A DNA stretch of 64,000 bases. Source: Trichobilharzia szidati. Taxonomy: Eukaryota; Platyhelminthes; Trematoda; Strigeidida; Schistosomatidae. The position numbers and the translations under genes are program-made. Position 1 is the stretch's first letter. Each line of letters starts with the position of its first letter. The notes under the pieces were generated by a model. That model ran no database searches. It worked only from the letters and a program-made list of their open reading frames with translations, and was not told the origin of the DNA. Positions 31,796 to 43,506 of the stretch are shown here, one piece after another. The stretch lies in NCBI GenBank assembly GCA_944472155.2, contig OX235271.1:27722977-27786976 (forward strand), written 5' to 3'.

Positions 31796-32794
31796 CACTC
31801 GCTCTACAAACAGCATTTTATGTCCTTCACAATGTAACAAGGTGCTTCTTAAGTCGCCCAAGAAAGATTAAGTGGGAAGCGATAATGAAGAATCGGTAGA
31901 ATACAAGGATTAACAAAGTGTAGATGTAGAGGTTGAGCGACTCTAGACTATCTAATCTACCTTATGTAGAAGACTAGATGAAGTACTTTTTCTAGAAATC
32001 AACAGGAAAGATCAGAGGAAAGACACAATCCGACGTATTTGACATTCTACTTAGTTTCAACTTCAGTGTCATGTGTTTGATAGTAGAATCATAGGAACGA
32101 ACCAGTTCACGTTCGCACTTGTGTCTGAAAGTGAAATTAACAACCTGACATTTGGAGGGATTTAGCTTAAGGCCATTTGACAAGGACCACCGATTAATTT
32201 CTAATAAAAGTTATTGATTTTGGAGAAATCTGACTGAGAAGAACCCCAATGGAAACAATCATATCAACAGCAGACTTCATCAGAATGACGCGCAAGTCAT
32301 GTAAGAAGAAAGAAGACAAGAAAAAAACAGCATCCTGAGCAATAAATGGCAGAGTAAGCAAAGCAGTAGAAGACTTCCCATAATATACTGCTTCCTATCA
32401 GAAAAGTAAGGATGTAACTGTTTACTTATCCAGCACCCTGCTTGTGTCGCAGCAGATATGTTTTACAAAATAGGCCTACGTACAGAATCAAAGGCAAATG
32501 TGTAATCAGGGAAGGCACATCGAACATATCTAGCGCCTCTATCTTAATTAAAGACAATATTATTTTTTGAACCTTTATTGGACCAAAACGCTTTGACATG
32601 AGGATGATGTCACTTTTTCGATTGTAGCTAACAGTGGGCTGTATTTCGTCCTTTTATTGACTCATCAGTCTGACATACCAGTCTGCCTAGTGGGAACACC
32701 ATGAATCTGTGAGGGTAGTGTAAGTCGCTTAGTTTGTCAAATTAGGAGAATCAGTGTTAAGGTATGAGTAAAAAAACTTTTCAAGTGTTAGTTT

Positions 32795-33180
32795 GCAGGG
32801 ATTTGAGTGGTTACAGGATTTTCATCATGAGCTAACATTAGTTAGAAAACCACTGGAAAACCCACCAGGAAGTACTGGACAACTGTTTCGTCCTAGTTTG
32901 GGACTCTTCATCAGTATGACCCACCACCAGGATTCGAACCCAGGACCTTCTGGTTACAAGGCAAGCTCGCAGACCATTAATCCGCTGGGACCCGATCCAA
33001 TGGCCCATCAATTCTAACTTCTGCCAATTCGTGACATAGCGCGACCCCTAGCCTATGTCTTCGGCAAGTATGTGTCCTCACACCCGACCTGCTGCACCCT
33101 ACTGGTCACGACTTCTCACTAGAACCCCAGGTAACTACCTACCTGAATAGGGCGAGTCGCTAGTGAGCATCTCATTGATA
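32795..33180 (-). repeat. Smα-like hammerhead SINE, complete
   Basis: Full-length minus-strand copy with tail, hammerhead (about 32873-32925), box B complement (gattcgaacccagg), box A complement (ccattaatccgctgggac), and leader to gtcgctagtgagcatctc. GAAA and stem II (GTCC/GGAC) are good, but core C3 is A. Confidence 0.85.
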
Positions 33181-33989
33181 ATTTTTCATAACCCACAGTC
33201 AAGTGTGATTCAGTGATTACTGATTACCGATTATACAAATCACACCCTATTGATGTTTAATCTCTTGTTTTGGTGTTTCTTATGCACATATATCTTATAA
33301 ACACACACATACAAACAAACTCAAGGCGAACAATGATTTCACGCTGAATAACTTTCAGTTTCTACAAGCTCTTATGTTTTTTGTTTTTTCTTAAATCGAT
33401 ATATAGAAAATTCCCTTTCTCCTCTCCCTGGATATGTTCTTTCCCTGTATAAACTTTTTTCCTTCACAGGATAAAAACAAAAGCAGATTACAAGAACAAA
33501 AGCCAATTGATTATGAATGAATGTAAGTCAGAGCGATGATGTAATAATAAACACAACACATCAGCTCATGTCTTCATCATTTCCCTCTTTTTTTTGCTAA
33601 ACAAATGCTGCTATACACTGTATGGATGATAATAACTTTGTGAAGAAGTAGAAGAAGAAGCAGAATAAAAGACTGTTTAAGATTGATTGTTAACTTGTAT
33701 TCTTTAATCTGTGTTTCTGATGAAAGAAAGAAAGACATTTTTGCTGTAGCCGCCAGGTTAGTTTGACTTTTATAACGAGAAGCAAAGTTAACAGTGTGCA
33801 TGATAATTTTAGCTTGCTTAGAAGAAGAATTTCATAATTTAAGACGAGGGGGTAAAATTAGAGGTAGAAATTTCCTTCCCGTAAATAATAATATATATTT
33901 AGCTGGTTTTATGGTGTATCCTTCTGAATGTGTGTGTGCGTCTTTGTGTTGTTAGGGTCACTAGTGTTGTGGTGACGTCATATAAAAAT
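33181..33989. other. Intron, no recognised feature
   Basis: AT-rich DNA with homopolymer stretches. No coding or repeat family recognised. Confidence 0.35.
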
Positions 33990-34012
33990 TGGCTTATTAC
34001 AAGTGTTCCCAT

Positions 34013-35972
34013 GTTCAATGTAAAGATGGGCAAGAGAAGGAGACGCTGAGCTCAATTTACACAATACTGGACAAAGAAGTGAAGAAGAGTGCCAGGAAGG
34101 ACAAAAGACAATTCTACGACAACCTGGCCACTGCAGCTGAGAAGGCAGCAGGCAAAAGGGACCTGAGGACATTATATCAGATAACCAAGTCTCTATCCGG
34201 GAAGAGATCAACACAATTGAAACCTATAAAAGACAGCCAAGGGAACCCAATTACCAAGGAATAAAGACAGATTAAACAATGGACGGACCACTTCAAAGGA
34301 CTCTTGAACTGACCACCAACTACAACCCGTCCAGAAATATCAACAACAGCACGTACACAACTGCAAGTTGACACCAATCCTTCAACGAAAGCTCAAGTCT
34401 TGAATGCAATCAGGCTTCTGAAAGCTGGAAAAGCAGCTGGACCAGATGGAATACCCCCTGAAGCACTGGAAGCGGACCCAGAGACGACAGCAGATATGCT
34501 GACTCCATTATTGCAAAAGGTCTGGAAGGAGGGAAAGGTGCCTACTGACTGGAGGAAAGGTTACCTTGTGAAACTACCACAGAAAGGCGACTTAGGACTC
34601 TGCAAGAACTGGTGAGTAATCATGTTCCTGTCGATGCCAAGTAAAATTCTAAGTCATATCATCCTGGAGAGAATCAAGGACGCACTGGATACAGAACTCC
34701 GACCAGAACAAGCTTGATTCAGGAAAGGCAAATCATGTTATGACCAAATTGCAACTCTACGCATCATCATCGAACAAAGCATAGAATGGCAATCAAACCT
34801 CTACCTCAACTTTATACACTTTGAGAAGGCCTTCGACAGCGTTGACCGCGAAGTAATTTGGAAACTACTCGAGTACTACGCCGTACCCCGAATATTCATC
34901 AACCTCATTCAACAGCTGTACGACAACGGCACATATCAAGTGATTCACAACGAAAAAATTCAGAGAGGCGTTTGGAGTAAACACAGGAGTCAGACAAGGG
35001 TGCTTATTATCACCAATGATATTCCTAATTGTGGTGGACTGGATTATACGTCAGACAGTGGGAAATGAGAAGACAGGGATATCCTGGACCGACGTGAAGA
35101 TCCTAGAAGACCTGGATTTCGCGCGTGGATTACTTATGTTTGATGTCACACAAAATCGAAGACTTACAAGAGAAAACCGACAAGCTGGTCGAAGAAGCAG
35201 CAAAGACAGGACTGACGCCAGGTGAACATAGACAAGACGGAGGTTATGAAAATAACCAACCAACAACAACAACAGAAGAATCCAGCGTCAATCACCATCA
35301 ACGGGAGGGATTTGAAAGAGGTTACTTCATTCACTTATCTAGGGAGCATTGTCTCAACTACACGAGGAACGGACGAGGATGTCAAATCGAGCGAGAATCG
35401 GGAAGGCAACAAACACATTCATCAACCTGAAAACAAATCTGGAAATCTTCCGCTGTCACTCAGCCTGCATCAACAACAAAATTTGGATTTTCAATACAAA
35501 CGTCAATTCAGTCAGTTCTTCTATACGGATGGGTCAGAAACTTGGCCAGTGTATCACAAAGAATATTTCCAACCGCCTGTTGCAGACCTTTATCAACAAC
35601 AACTGTCTTCGCTGGCTCTATATTGAAGATCAGATGGCCGGACAGAATTGCCAACAAGAAACTATGGGAACAAACAAAACAAGAACCAATCGCTCAACAA
35701 ATATGCAGGAGAAAGTGGAGATGGATTGGACACTCACTGAGGAGGCTGTTGGGTGACATAACGCATCTCACCAGTGCTCGAGTGGAACCCGGAAGGGAAG
35801 CGAGTGGCGAGTGGGACGTCCGAGGGTGACATGGAGGAGATCGTGTGAAGAGGAGTTGAAACAGTATGGACTAACATGGATGCAAGTGAAAATTACAGCA
35901 GAAGACAGAACTAAGTGGAGGCGTGCAGTTGAAGCCCAATGCTCCACTAGGAACCCAAGGGAACAATAATAA
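34013..35972 (+). mobile_element. RTE-like LINE with 15-bp target duplication
   Basis: Flanked by tacaagtgttcccat (33998-34012 and 35973-35987). It carries the linker region (KEVKKSARKDKRQFYDNLAT), the N-terminal RT region (AGPDGIPPEALEADPETTAD), motif A (FIHFEKAFDSVDRE near 34808-34850) and motif B (GVRQGCLLSPMIFLIVVDW with a frameshift near 34975). Motif C is ruined (LDFARGLLMF in place of LDFADD). The 3' tail (gctccactaggaacccaagg, then aataat) is intact. The endonuclease is missing (5' truncation). Inserted in a Penelope element. Confidence 0.9.
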
Positions 35973-36091
35973 TACAAGTGTTCCCATAATGACAAAATCG
36001 TCATATTGTGACCTGACACAGGCTCAGGAGTGGTGCTGATGGACAAAGATGAGGACATTGTTAGGATGAAAACTGTTTCAAATGACCCATC

Positions 36092-36601
36092 TTGATAGTA
36101 CTGAGAGATGTTCTAAATAAGAAATGGACAGACAACAATAAGTACAATGAATTGAATCCCCGAGAGTCCCGTTTGCTCCACATGTATGGCCTTCCAAAGA
36201 CACACAAGAAAGAAGTCCCTCTGAGACCTATACTTTCGATGATCAACTCGCCCCAACATAAGATTGCTCTTTGACTTGCGGAGAAGTTGGAACCCATTCG
36301 TCAATGGCTAGCCGTGCACACTATGAAAGACTCATTTCATTTCGCCGAAAGTATGAACCACGTGAATGTTTCAATTAAGTTCATGGAGTCATTTGATGCA
36401 ACCGTCTTGTTCACAATGATCCCAATCAGTGAAACTACTCAGATTATTTGTCAGCAGTCTGATCTTATCCCACTCCCAGTGTACTATGGATTCCAGTTTG
36501 ATAACCCTCTTTACCGCCAAATAGATGGTGTAGCTATGGACGGTCCACTTAGCAATGTTTTAGGAGATATCTTCATATCCAACCTTGAGAAAAAAAGTTA
36601 A
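36092..36601 (+). pseudogene. Penelope reverse transcriptase fragment
   Basis: Two frames (36092-36274 and 36287-36601), separated by a TGA and a frame change, hold the fingers and palm motifs of a Penelope reverse transcriptase. Motif A reads SFDATVLFTMIPI, where the family has an FTNVP-like block. Motif B reads GVAMDGPLSNVLGDI. The YVDD motif follows at about 36640 in another frame and is interrupted right after by a TGA. Confidence 0.8.
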
Positions 36602-37384
36602 AGCCTGCAATCGACGAAACAGCTTCTTATTGTCGATATGTCGATGACACATTTGTAGTGTGAAACAATGAAAATCATGCTTCCTACCTACTCAGGTTAT
36701 TCAACGAAGTACATACAAATGTTGAATTTACTATGGAACAAGAAAACGATGGAAAGTTCCATTTCCTCGACATTGCCATGTAGTGCCTAGAAGCTGGTAG
36801 TCTCCAGAGGTCAATTTACAGAAAGCCGACATGGAATGGACAATACTTACACTTTAATAGCTTTTGTTCAAATAGCTATAAACGAGCACTAGTCGAGACT
36901 CTGTACTATAAAGCTATAAGAACACGCTCTGCAGAGAAATTAGGGGAAGAATTTACGATTCTCGAAAAGATGTTGAAAAACAACGGTTACCCTCAGAGAT
37001 TCAGTAACAAATATGGAAGATATGAAGTCTCAAATGTCAGACAAATCACAGTGGGAAAAATGTCTGTCTTCATTCAACTCGATTTTAAAAGTAAAAATAT
37101 TGCAGCAATAGTCAACAGAAGATTGAGTACATCACTAGCCAGAGCCTATCTTGCAGCTAAGTTGGTTCTCTTCCACCGGACAACATGATATTTAATGCAA
37201 TCAATAGTTGACAGATACCCCTCTCGTGTTAACTTTAACTGTGTGCACAAATTTACATGTATCTGTGAGAGCAGTTACATTAGGAGAACAAAAAGAAGGA
37301 CATACCTCCGATTTTCTAAACAGGTACCGAAAAGCCTAATTCTCAAGGTTATAAGAATAGAACTTGTACACTATGGTAGGGTAT

Positions 37385-37512
37385 AATTCCATTATGGAAA
37401 ACATTTATTCTGACAAATTCTCACAGTGTTATACAGTAATATAATATTCAGTAAATATTACTATATAACACTATGAGAATTTATCAAAATAAATTTTACT
37501 TATAATGGAATT
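37385..37512. repeat. 57-bp inverted repeat (hairpin) from Penelope termini
   Basis: The arms 37385-37441 and 37456-37512 are complementary over 57 bases with a few mismatches and a 14-base spacer. The motif (cacagtgttatacagtaata) is also found in the arms of the family C element (cacagtgttacacagtaata), so this is probably two Penelope terminal repeats joined tail to tail. A CR1 copy starts directly after it. Confidence 0.82.
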
Positions 37513-38345
37513 ACTTCCCAATGGAACAAACGATTTCAACAGTGCCATTACCAGGCACCTCCTTGATCTTGGCATTAGTTTCTCTTCAAACCTTTGCTGG
37601 TCGTCTCATATTCTTATAGTTTCTAAAAAGATTTTCTGTCTGACTTATTACATAAAGGAGTTGAGGCACTCAGGTATAACCCAATCTCTTCTCATACAAT
37701 TTATTAATTCATGTGTTTTGCCCATCATTCTTCATTGTTCTCCTTTATTCTTCCCTGGGTTACTCAAGAAAGACCATATAATACTACGAAGAACATTGAA
37801 GGCTGTAAGTAGGGTCACTGCTATCCCTTTGACTCAACTAACCGACACTGTTGTCAATAGGCACATGAATTCTTGTAAACACTTAGCTAAAGTTATCTTG
37901 TCTGATAGTGAGCATCCTCTTTATTCACAATTGTTTCCTTGCATCTCTTCGGGTAAGACCAGAAGAAATTTCATAAACATTTATGCTCGTACTACAAAAT
38001 ATAAAAATTCGACCGTACCATATTTGGCACGAGTATTGTGTGAAGAGACGAATATCAGAAAAGAAATTTTACAACTTTTAAATCATTAACTAAACTATAA
38101 AATGTAATGATGCATATTAATGCATGTGTTATTTGTTATATTATTTATTTATTATTCACTATGACCTAGCAACGGTGTGATTTTGTTGGGGTTTTATTTT
38201 TTCCTATTAACTATCAATATTTTAACATTTACTTAATTATAAACAGAGCTAAACCATTGCAATATGTAAAAGAAACGCTGAAAATTCCATGCTGTAAATT
38301 GTTATTGTTGTGGAATAAAGTGATTATTATTATTGTTATATACGG
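37513..38345 (+). mobile_element. CR1-like LINE, intact ORF2 C-terminus
   Basis: A 5'-truncated, young copy. The frame from 37505 to 38089 is open for 194 codons (GTNDFNSAITRHLLDLGISF, then LCWSSHILIVSKKIFCLTYY, PGLLKKDHIILRRTLKAVSR, ending NIRKEILQLLNH). The first ATG at 37505 lies in the upstream inverted repeat and is chance. The 3' end has gaaacgctgaaaattccatg and a gaataaagtgattattatta tail. Nearly identical to 15484-16165 where they overlap. Confidence 0.9.
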
Positions 38346-38469
38346 GTCATGAAGTGGAAATCGCAAAATCCTTTAAATTTTCAATGGACGAAAAGCTCAA
38401 TTCTCCTCAAGTTTTGATGAAGCAATCTGTATCAAACGCCTGAAACCCTACTTCTGTATTCAGAAAGAA

Positions 38470-38655
38470 GAAGATGTCAGTCTTTCCTTGCCCCGGTAAC
38501 TTGATGTCTTTATTTTCTCTTTCATTTGATTGTGTAATCTTTGGCTTTAACCTCACCCCTTTGATATTGTGTAATTTTGCTTGTCTCTTGTTTCTATGAT
38601 TTGAGTTGTGCTCAGTACACTGTCACCCAATTTAATAGTCACTCATCATCTTACG
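38470..38655 (+). repeat. Diverged direct repeat, unit 1
   Basis: Matches 38960-39145 in order (tcagtctttccttgcccc, ttttatttgattg-like, cctctttgatat-like, ttagtcactcat-like). Together they may be part of the 5' or 3' non-coding region of the Penelope element that follows, but this is not shown. Confidence 0.45.
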
Positions 38656-38749
38656 CATCTCTCGTCATTTTTACGTAACTCCTTTAACATTGTATGCATA
38701 CATTTATTTTGTTTAAACTTGATCTCCCTGCGTAGAAACTATAAAAGCG

Positions 38750-38940
38750 CAATTTTCTGAGCACTGTTCACTGATTGTGGGACCTTCTGTCAACTGACAA
38801 AGTGTAAAATTTGCAAGTGTGTTACAACTTTTCTGTACATAAACTTAATAATTTATTTAAGCTGTAAGCAGGTGATGAGAAGTCAACGAAATAACCGATG
38901 GTACCAACTTATTCTGCACAAACCACTGTTGGTCTTACTT
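38750..38940 (+). repeat. Direct repeat flanking a Penelope element, left copy
   Basis: Resembles 41170-41340: ttctgtcaactgacaaagtg against ttctgtcaactgacatcatg, then agctgtaagcaggtgatgag against agctgtacgcagacgatgag, then aaccgatggtaccaacttat against aaacgatggtaccaccttat. The two lie on either side of the family B element at 39300-40925, as direct terminal repeats would. Confidence 0.5.
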
Positions 38941-38959
38941 TATCCAGATCCCCATAAAA

Positions 38960-39145
38960 AGCAGGTATCAATCTTTCCTCGCTCTGGTGACTGGATATCA
39001 TAACTGTCTCTTTTATTTGATTGCGGAACCCCTAGCTTTAACTTCTTCCTCTTCGCTACAATGCAGTTTGGCTTGTTTTTGTTCCTGTAATTTCATTTGA
39101 AATCATCACATTGTTGCTCAACTTATTAGTTACTCATAGTCTATC
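38960..39145 (+). repeat. Diverged direct repeat, unit 2
   Basis: Second copy of the unit at 38470-38655, about 490 bases downstream, with many substitutions. Confidence 0.42.
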
Positions 39146-39299
39146 TCTTGTATTTACTATGCAACTGGTTTGCCAGTGTATCCCTGCCTCAATCTCTTTC
39201 TAAGTAGATTCTCAATGTTTTCCAACGGAAGCACATAAACCCGATAATCCTCTACGTCCTATATTTTCCATGTGCAGATCCCAAACACATAAACTTCCT

Positions 39300-40925
39300 A
39301 AATGGCTGGTAGAATTATTGCACCCAGTCAAAACACAATTCTGTGTGCATTAAAATACACATTTGAACTGATTAATTATCTTGATGATATTAATATTATG
39401 AGTAAAAATATGTACTCTTTTGTTGTAAACTCCTTATTTACTAATGTGTCTTTAATTAAAACAGTTGACATTTTGTGTGATTACATTTCCATACATAACT
39501 CTTTCATCGCGTTCCCTTTACCTTGTTTAAGGGATTTATTATTTCTATGTACTGGTAATGTTAGATTCATTTCTGAAGTCAATTACCTCCGTAAAGTCGA
39601 TGATGCAGCTATGGGAAGTTCGTTAGGGCCCCTTTTAGCAGATATATAAATATATATGTCTTATATTGAAAGTTTATCGGAAGACTTAATCGAAAATGCA
39701 CCACTTTACAGAAGACATGTTGGTGACATTGTAATCATAAGTGATAAGCCTAGTTCTGCCACCTCAATTTTAAATCGAATGAATGAAGTTCAGAACAGCA
39801 TATCAACTAAGTCTGTAGAAGAGGAAGATAAGTGTTTCTCCTTCCTAGACATATTGTTTAGTCGACGACCTGAAGGATCAATAAAACGATATACTTATAG
39901 GAAACATACATTGACAGGACAGTATCTTAATTATCACAGTTTCTGCTCTGTTTGGTACAAAAAAGCCTTGGTGAGTGTGGTGCCTCTTCACTAGAATCCA
40001 GCGAATATGCACTGAAGACACATTTGATGAGGAAGAAAGGAAGTTGACACAAACTCTGGTGGATGATGATTATCCAGACAAATTTGTTAGTAAATATAAA
40101 GTAGTCACCAAAACCCACTCTCCGACTCACCACTAAGAAATCCGGATACACATTAAGCTAGCTACCCTACATGGATGACCACAGAAGCTTGCTTACTCAA
40201 CAAAGATTGAACGCTGAGGTTAACATGACTTCTTATACAGCTAAGATCAGAATAATTGAGAATGGGAAGCCTATGCATACATCGAAGCCCTTAGAACATG
40301 CGAAAAATGATGTCATATCCCACTGTATTTACCAATTTAAACATACGTGTGGGCGTACAAATACATATGGGGAGGAATCATCTATCTCTGTAAGTAAGGG
40401 CTGGCTTCAGAGCACATTCCTAAATGGCTTTAGAAGAAAACTGAAGCCCCAGAACCCATCAGTGGTGAGAAAAGACAACCTAGCTCCTCTGTTGAGAAAC
40501 ACATTTTGGAGACAGGACAGAAAATTGATATTTACACGTCTTTTAAACCTATCGATAAAACGTGTTTGGGGTGTATTCTAAAATCTGTGGAAACCCCAGC
40601 TGGAAATTAGGAAGTTTAAACCACCTTCGCGTGTTCAAAAACAATTCATCATCACACTAAACCCTCCTTGTTAAACCCTGTTTGATACCAGCAAGGTTAG
40701 ATGTACTATTACCTCTGTTATTTGGTTTAGTGATCCTCATTGTTATTTTGACCTTCAGTGTGTCCTTTTAACTTGACCTATGTCTATTTTCTCACCTCTT
40801 AACTCTATTAATTTCATATATGTATATATGCTTTTACAAGATATCTGTGTGTGACCAGATTGTTCGAAATGTGTTACGTAAATAAATTACACGATTCAGA
40901 CAAATTACGTCTTCTTATTGCTTTG
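39300..40925 (+). mobile_element. Penelope-like element (family B), reverse transcriptase to 3' end
   Basis: A plus-strand decayed ORF. 39302-39649 holds reverse transcriptase motif A (FVVNSLFTNVSLIKTVDI) and motif B (VDDAAMGSSLGPLLADI, ended by TAA). 39656-39994 holds motif C, where YVDD is HVGD (RRHVGDIVIISDKP), and CFSFLDILFSRR. Later frames to 40581 hold the region before and within GIY-YIG (KNDVISHCIYQFKHTCGRTN, YIG lost). The 3' non-coding end matches 12500-12745. Confidence 0.85.
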
Positions 40926-40929
40926 TCTA

Positions 40930-41155
40930 AGTGAAGATTTTGTTACGAACCGAAATCATGTAGAGAGATCATTGAAAGCAAAGGAGCATCTCTGTTTGAG
41001 ACTCTGAAGCAGTCGACACTCACGACCATGTCAGAGATCAGACCCAGAACCTTCGGGTTATGAGAACAAGGTCGTTGACCATTCATCCACTTGGGCTAGA
41101 GTTCAGTGCAACATGAACTCTAACTTCGTCAATTCATGAACCTTCTCTGTAGAAG
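40930..41155 (-). repeat. Smα-like SINE, heavily worn
   Basis: Minus-strand relic recognisable by order: tail, gactctgaagcagtcgacac (hammerhead region), gaaccttcgggttatgag (box B side), gaccattcatccacttggg (box A side). No functional hammerhead. Confidence 0.5.
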
Positions 41156-41169
41156 TTATATTGGATCGG

Positions 41170-41340
41170 TTACGAGCACTTTTTACTTAGTTTGGAGTCT
41201 TCTGTCAACTGACATCATGTAATATTCATATGTCAGAATTGTCCTGGAAATAGACCGTTAATTTTTTAAGCTGTACGCAGACGATGAGAAGCTGATGAGA
41301 TAAACGATGGTACCACCTTATTCTTCACAAATTATTATTT
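41170..41340 (+). repeat. Direct repeat flanking a Penelope element, right copy
   Basis: Partner of 38750-38940. See that entry for the matching blocks. Confidence 0.5.
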
Positions 41341-41404
41341 TACTTTATTCAAATTCATAAAGGGCAATAAGTGCATGGAGACCATTCCTATAAGTTATAA
41401 TTGA

Positions 41405-41625
41405 CGCATTAATGGATTTTTTCCCAGTAGGTGAATAGTCAGCAAGCTTGCCTTGAAGGTTCTGAGTTCGATTCCTGGCAATGGGATCTCAGGTGCTTAA
41501 TACGGAAAAGTATTAAACAAGGACGACACAATTGTTCAGTACTGCATGGTGATTTCCATTGATTCTCCAACTTGTGTCATTTCGTGATCTAACTTTAAAT
41601 CGATTGAACTCCCACAAACTAACAC
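41405..41625 (+). repeat. Smα-like SINE, worn
   Basis: Plus-strand relic with box A (cccagtaggtgaatagtcag) and box B (tgagttcgattcc). The hammerhead region near 41498-41550 keeps acgacacaattgttcagtac but lacks the core. Confidence 0.6.
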
Positions 41626-42388
41626 TTCAAAAGAGAAGGAAGATGAACTTAGAGGCCATAACCACTTTTGGTCAAGCCAGTAGACCACCTTGATTCTTGT
41701 GGATAATATCAATCTACCAATAGAATAGTGAAGTACGAATATGCCTATCAGAGACATTTAAATTCAGGTCAGTCAATTAATACACTGTAAAGTCCAAACA
41801 TTTTAAGAGCAAACTAACTCTTCTAACAAGCGTAAATCAGTACTTAACTTAACAGGGCTCTAAAGCAATAGATTATGAATTAAATTCTTATTTGTGAACA
41901 CCATTATTTTCTTCAATTTGGGTGCATTCATGCATTTGCTCTAATATGTTCGTTAATCCTTATATTCTACCTATTCGTCTTCATCGCTCTCCACTTAATC
42001 TTACTTGAGCGACTTAAAAAACACCTTGTTACATCTTGTGAAGGAAATGAAAGCTGTTTGTAGAGCGAGTGGTGTGTCGGTAAACAAATTTGTGAATATT
42101 GTTGTAGGTGAACACACTTGAAGTCGTGCAAGATACTGGTGAATACTTTCTTGTCGGACTATGAGCAGCGTCTGAATACTCGATTCTTCCCTCTGATTTC
42201 ATCCGATGGGACGAGAATCGATTATGGAAAACTTTGTGCTCGTATGCTTAAGTGTAGAAACTCTAGGATCCCTGATTTGGCATGCATTTTATGTGATTGG
42301 AAAAAGTGTGTTATACATGTCACTACTAACTTATTGAGGAACACTAAATAAAAGGCCATTTCTAATCTTGCTATCATTAGTCTACTGT

Positions 42389-43506
42389 TTTGCAATTAAT
42401 AGTGTTCTCTGAGCTGGTTGGTTTAGTTGCGAAGCTTTCGTCGTCCTTCTGGACAACATCTCCCTTCAGCGCAATATTTAGCACAAAGTGAAATGATTTA
42501 AATTTCTTCATGAGTGATATAATTGCGTCTCCTTGTAACCATCTTTACATATGTATTGACCATTTTCTATTCACTTGAATTTTAAACTTTCTACTAGCAA
42601 TAATTCAGCTACTCACAAACGAAACTATGTGCAGACATTGTTTAAAAGAGTTCAAACACATTGTAGCACTCCAGAGTTGAAAAGAATAGAAGAAAAGTAC
42701 CTACAAACGGTCTTCAAAAAGAATTGTTATCCACATAATTTCATCAAAAGGTGTTTAAAGTCGAATCAAAACACCAACAAGAAACCATCATCAAAGACCA
42801 CAAGAAAATTCATTCTACCATGCATGAAAAATATCTCTGAAGTAACAGCTAGAATACTGAAACCGTTGGATATAGATATAGCACACAAGCCAGTCGAGTC
42901 GCTTAATTCAATATTATGCAAACCAAGAGATCCAACAGAAAAAGGGGTTAAAATTAATACCATTCACAAAATAAATTGTATGAAATGCAACAAGCATTAG
43001 ATCGGCTAAAGTGGGCGTCCTCTTCGAATCAGAATTCAAGAACACAAATCAGCCGTGAAAAGACACTATATGTATTCTTTAGTATCAATGCATATAGACA
43101 ATTATGGTCATCAATTTGATGTTTGGGATAATGTTAAAATCTTAGACAGAGGAAACACCAATAGTGCAGTCAGGGAATTCCTAGAAGCCTGGTACTTAAA
43201 CGAAAATGCAATTAAAAAACACGTTAATATAGATGAAATATACCAACTACTAAAAAGTAAATCAGGTAACCAAAAAGTTTAAAATCCAAGTCAATAGAAA
43301 ATGGTCAATACATATGTAAAGATGGTTACAAGGAGACGCAATTATATCACTCATGAAGAAATTTAAATCATTTCACTTTGTGCTAAATATTGCGCTGAAG
43401 GGAGATGTTGTCCAGAAGGACGACGAAAGCTTCGCAACTAAACCAACCAGCTCAGAGAACACTATTAATTGCAAATCATCCACCTGAGCTACAAATCTTC
43501 TCTATT
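42389..43506 (+). mobile_element. Small Penelope-like element with inverted terminal repeats (family A)
   Basis: About 205-bp inverted arms (42391-42596 and 43272-43478) flank a short C-terminal ORF. A 13-bp target duplication with one mismatch (attagtctactgt at 42376-42388, attagtctattgt at 43507-43519) brackets it. Each arm carries the family A hammerhead region (TTGCG stem I, GTTGTCC/GGAC-GAC stem II, GAAAGCTTCGCAA). Both arms have the same 3-base insertion in the core (CTGAAGGGAGATG), so both ribozymes are probably inactive and the arms share one origin. Confidence 0.87.
42575..43282 (+). pseudogene. Penelope C-terminus with GIY-YIG endonuclease
   Basis: 42575-43000 reads a basic linker (ISEVTARILKPLDIDIAHKP) and the CxxC start of the GIY-YIG domain (NTIHKINCMKCNKH). 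A TAG at 42998-43000 interrupts the YIG motif itself. The frame continues after it (GRPLRIRIQEHKSAVKRHYM, then 43055-43282 ending KSKSGNQKV). The reverse transcriptase is entirely absent. The C-terminus matches the minus-strand sequence at the right edge (63960-64000). Confidence 0.82.

Larger units (their letters stand above)
30950..32640 (-). mobile_element. CR1-like LINE, minus strand
   Basis: Begins on the plus strand with a reversed CR1 3' end (gaattttcagcaggtaat near 30985). Minus-strand ORF2 relics are the C-terminal domain (31440-31650, 31800-31900), SNGLKLNPSKCQVVNFTFRH near 32120-32180, a motif C region reading KSAVDMIVS near 32250-32285 in place of YADD, and an FDSVRR-like motif A near 32470-32500. 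Interrupted by SINE-A (31091-31325) and a SINE-C relic (31680-31795). Confidence 0.78.
33990..37385 (+). mobile_element. Penelope-like element (family D), split by an RTE LINE
   Basis: Outside the RTE insertion (34013-35972) the sequence encodes Penelope reverse transcriptase: PDTGSGVVLMDKDED near 36015-36060, then LLHMYGLPKTHKKEVPLRPI and LSMINSPQHK (36174-36270), VSIKFMESFDATVLFTMIPI (motif A), QIDGVAMDGPLSNVLGDIF (motif B), CRYVDDTFVV near 36635-36660 (motif C intact), and FHFLDIAM. A GIY-YIG relic is at 37220-37320 (NCVHKFTCICESSYIRRTKR). Several stops and frameshifts. The 5' limit is not defined. Confidence 0.82.

Noticed and set aside
37505..37512. ATG at 37505 as a true start of the CR1 protein
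   Set aside because: It lies in the right arm of the Penelope-derived hairpin; the LINE is 5' truncated and joins by chance in frame.
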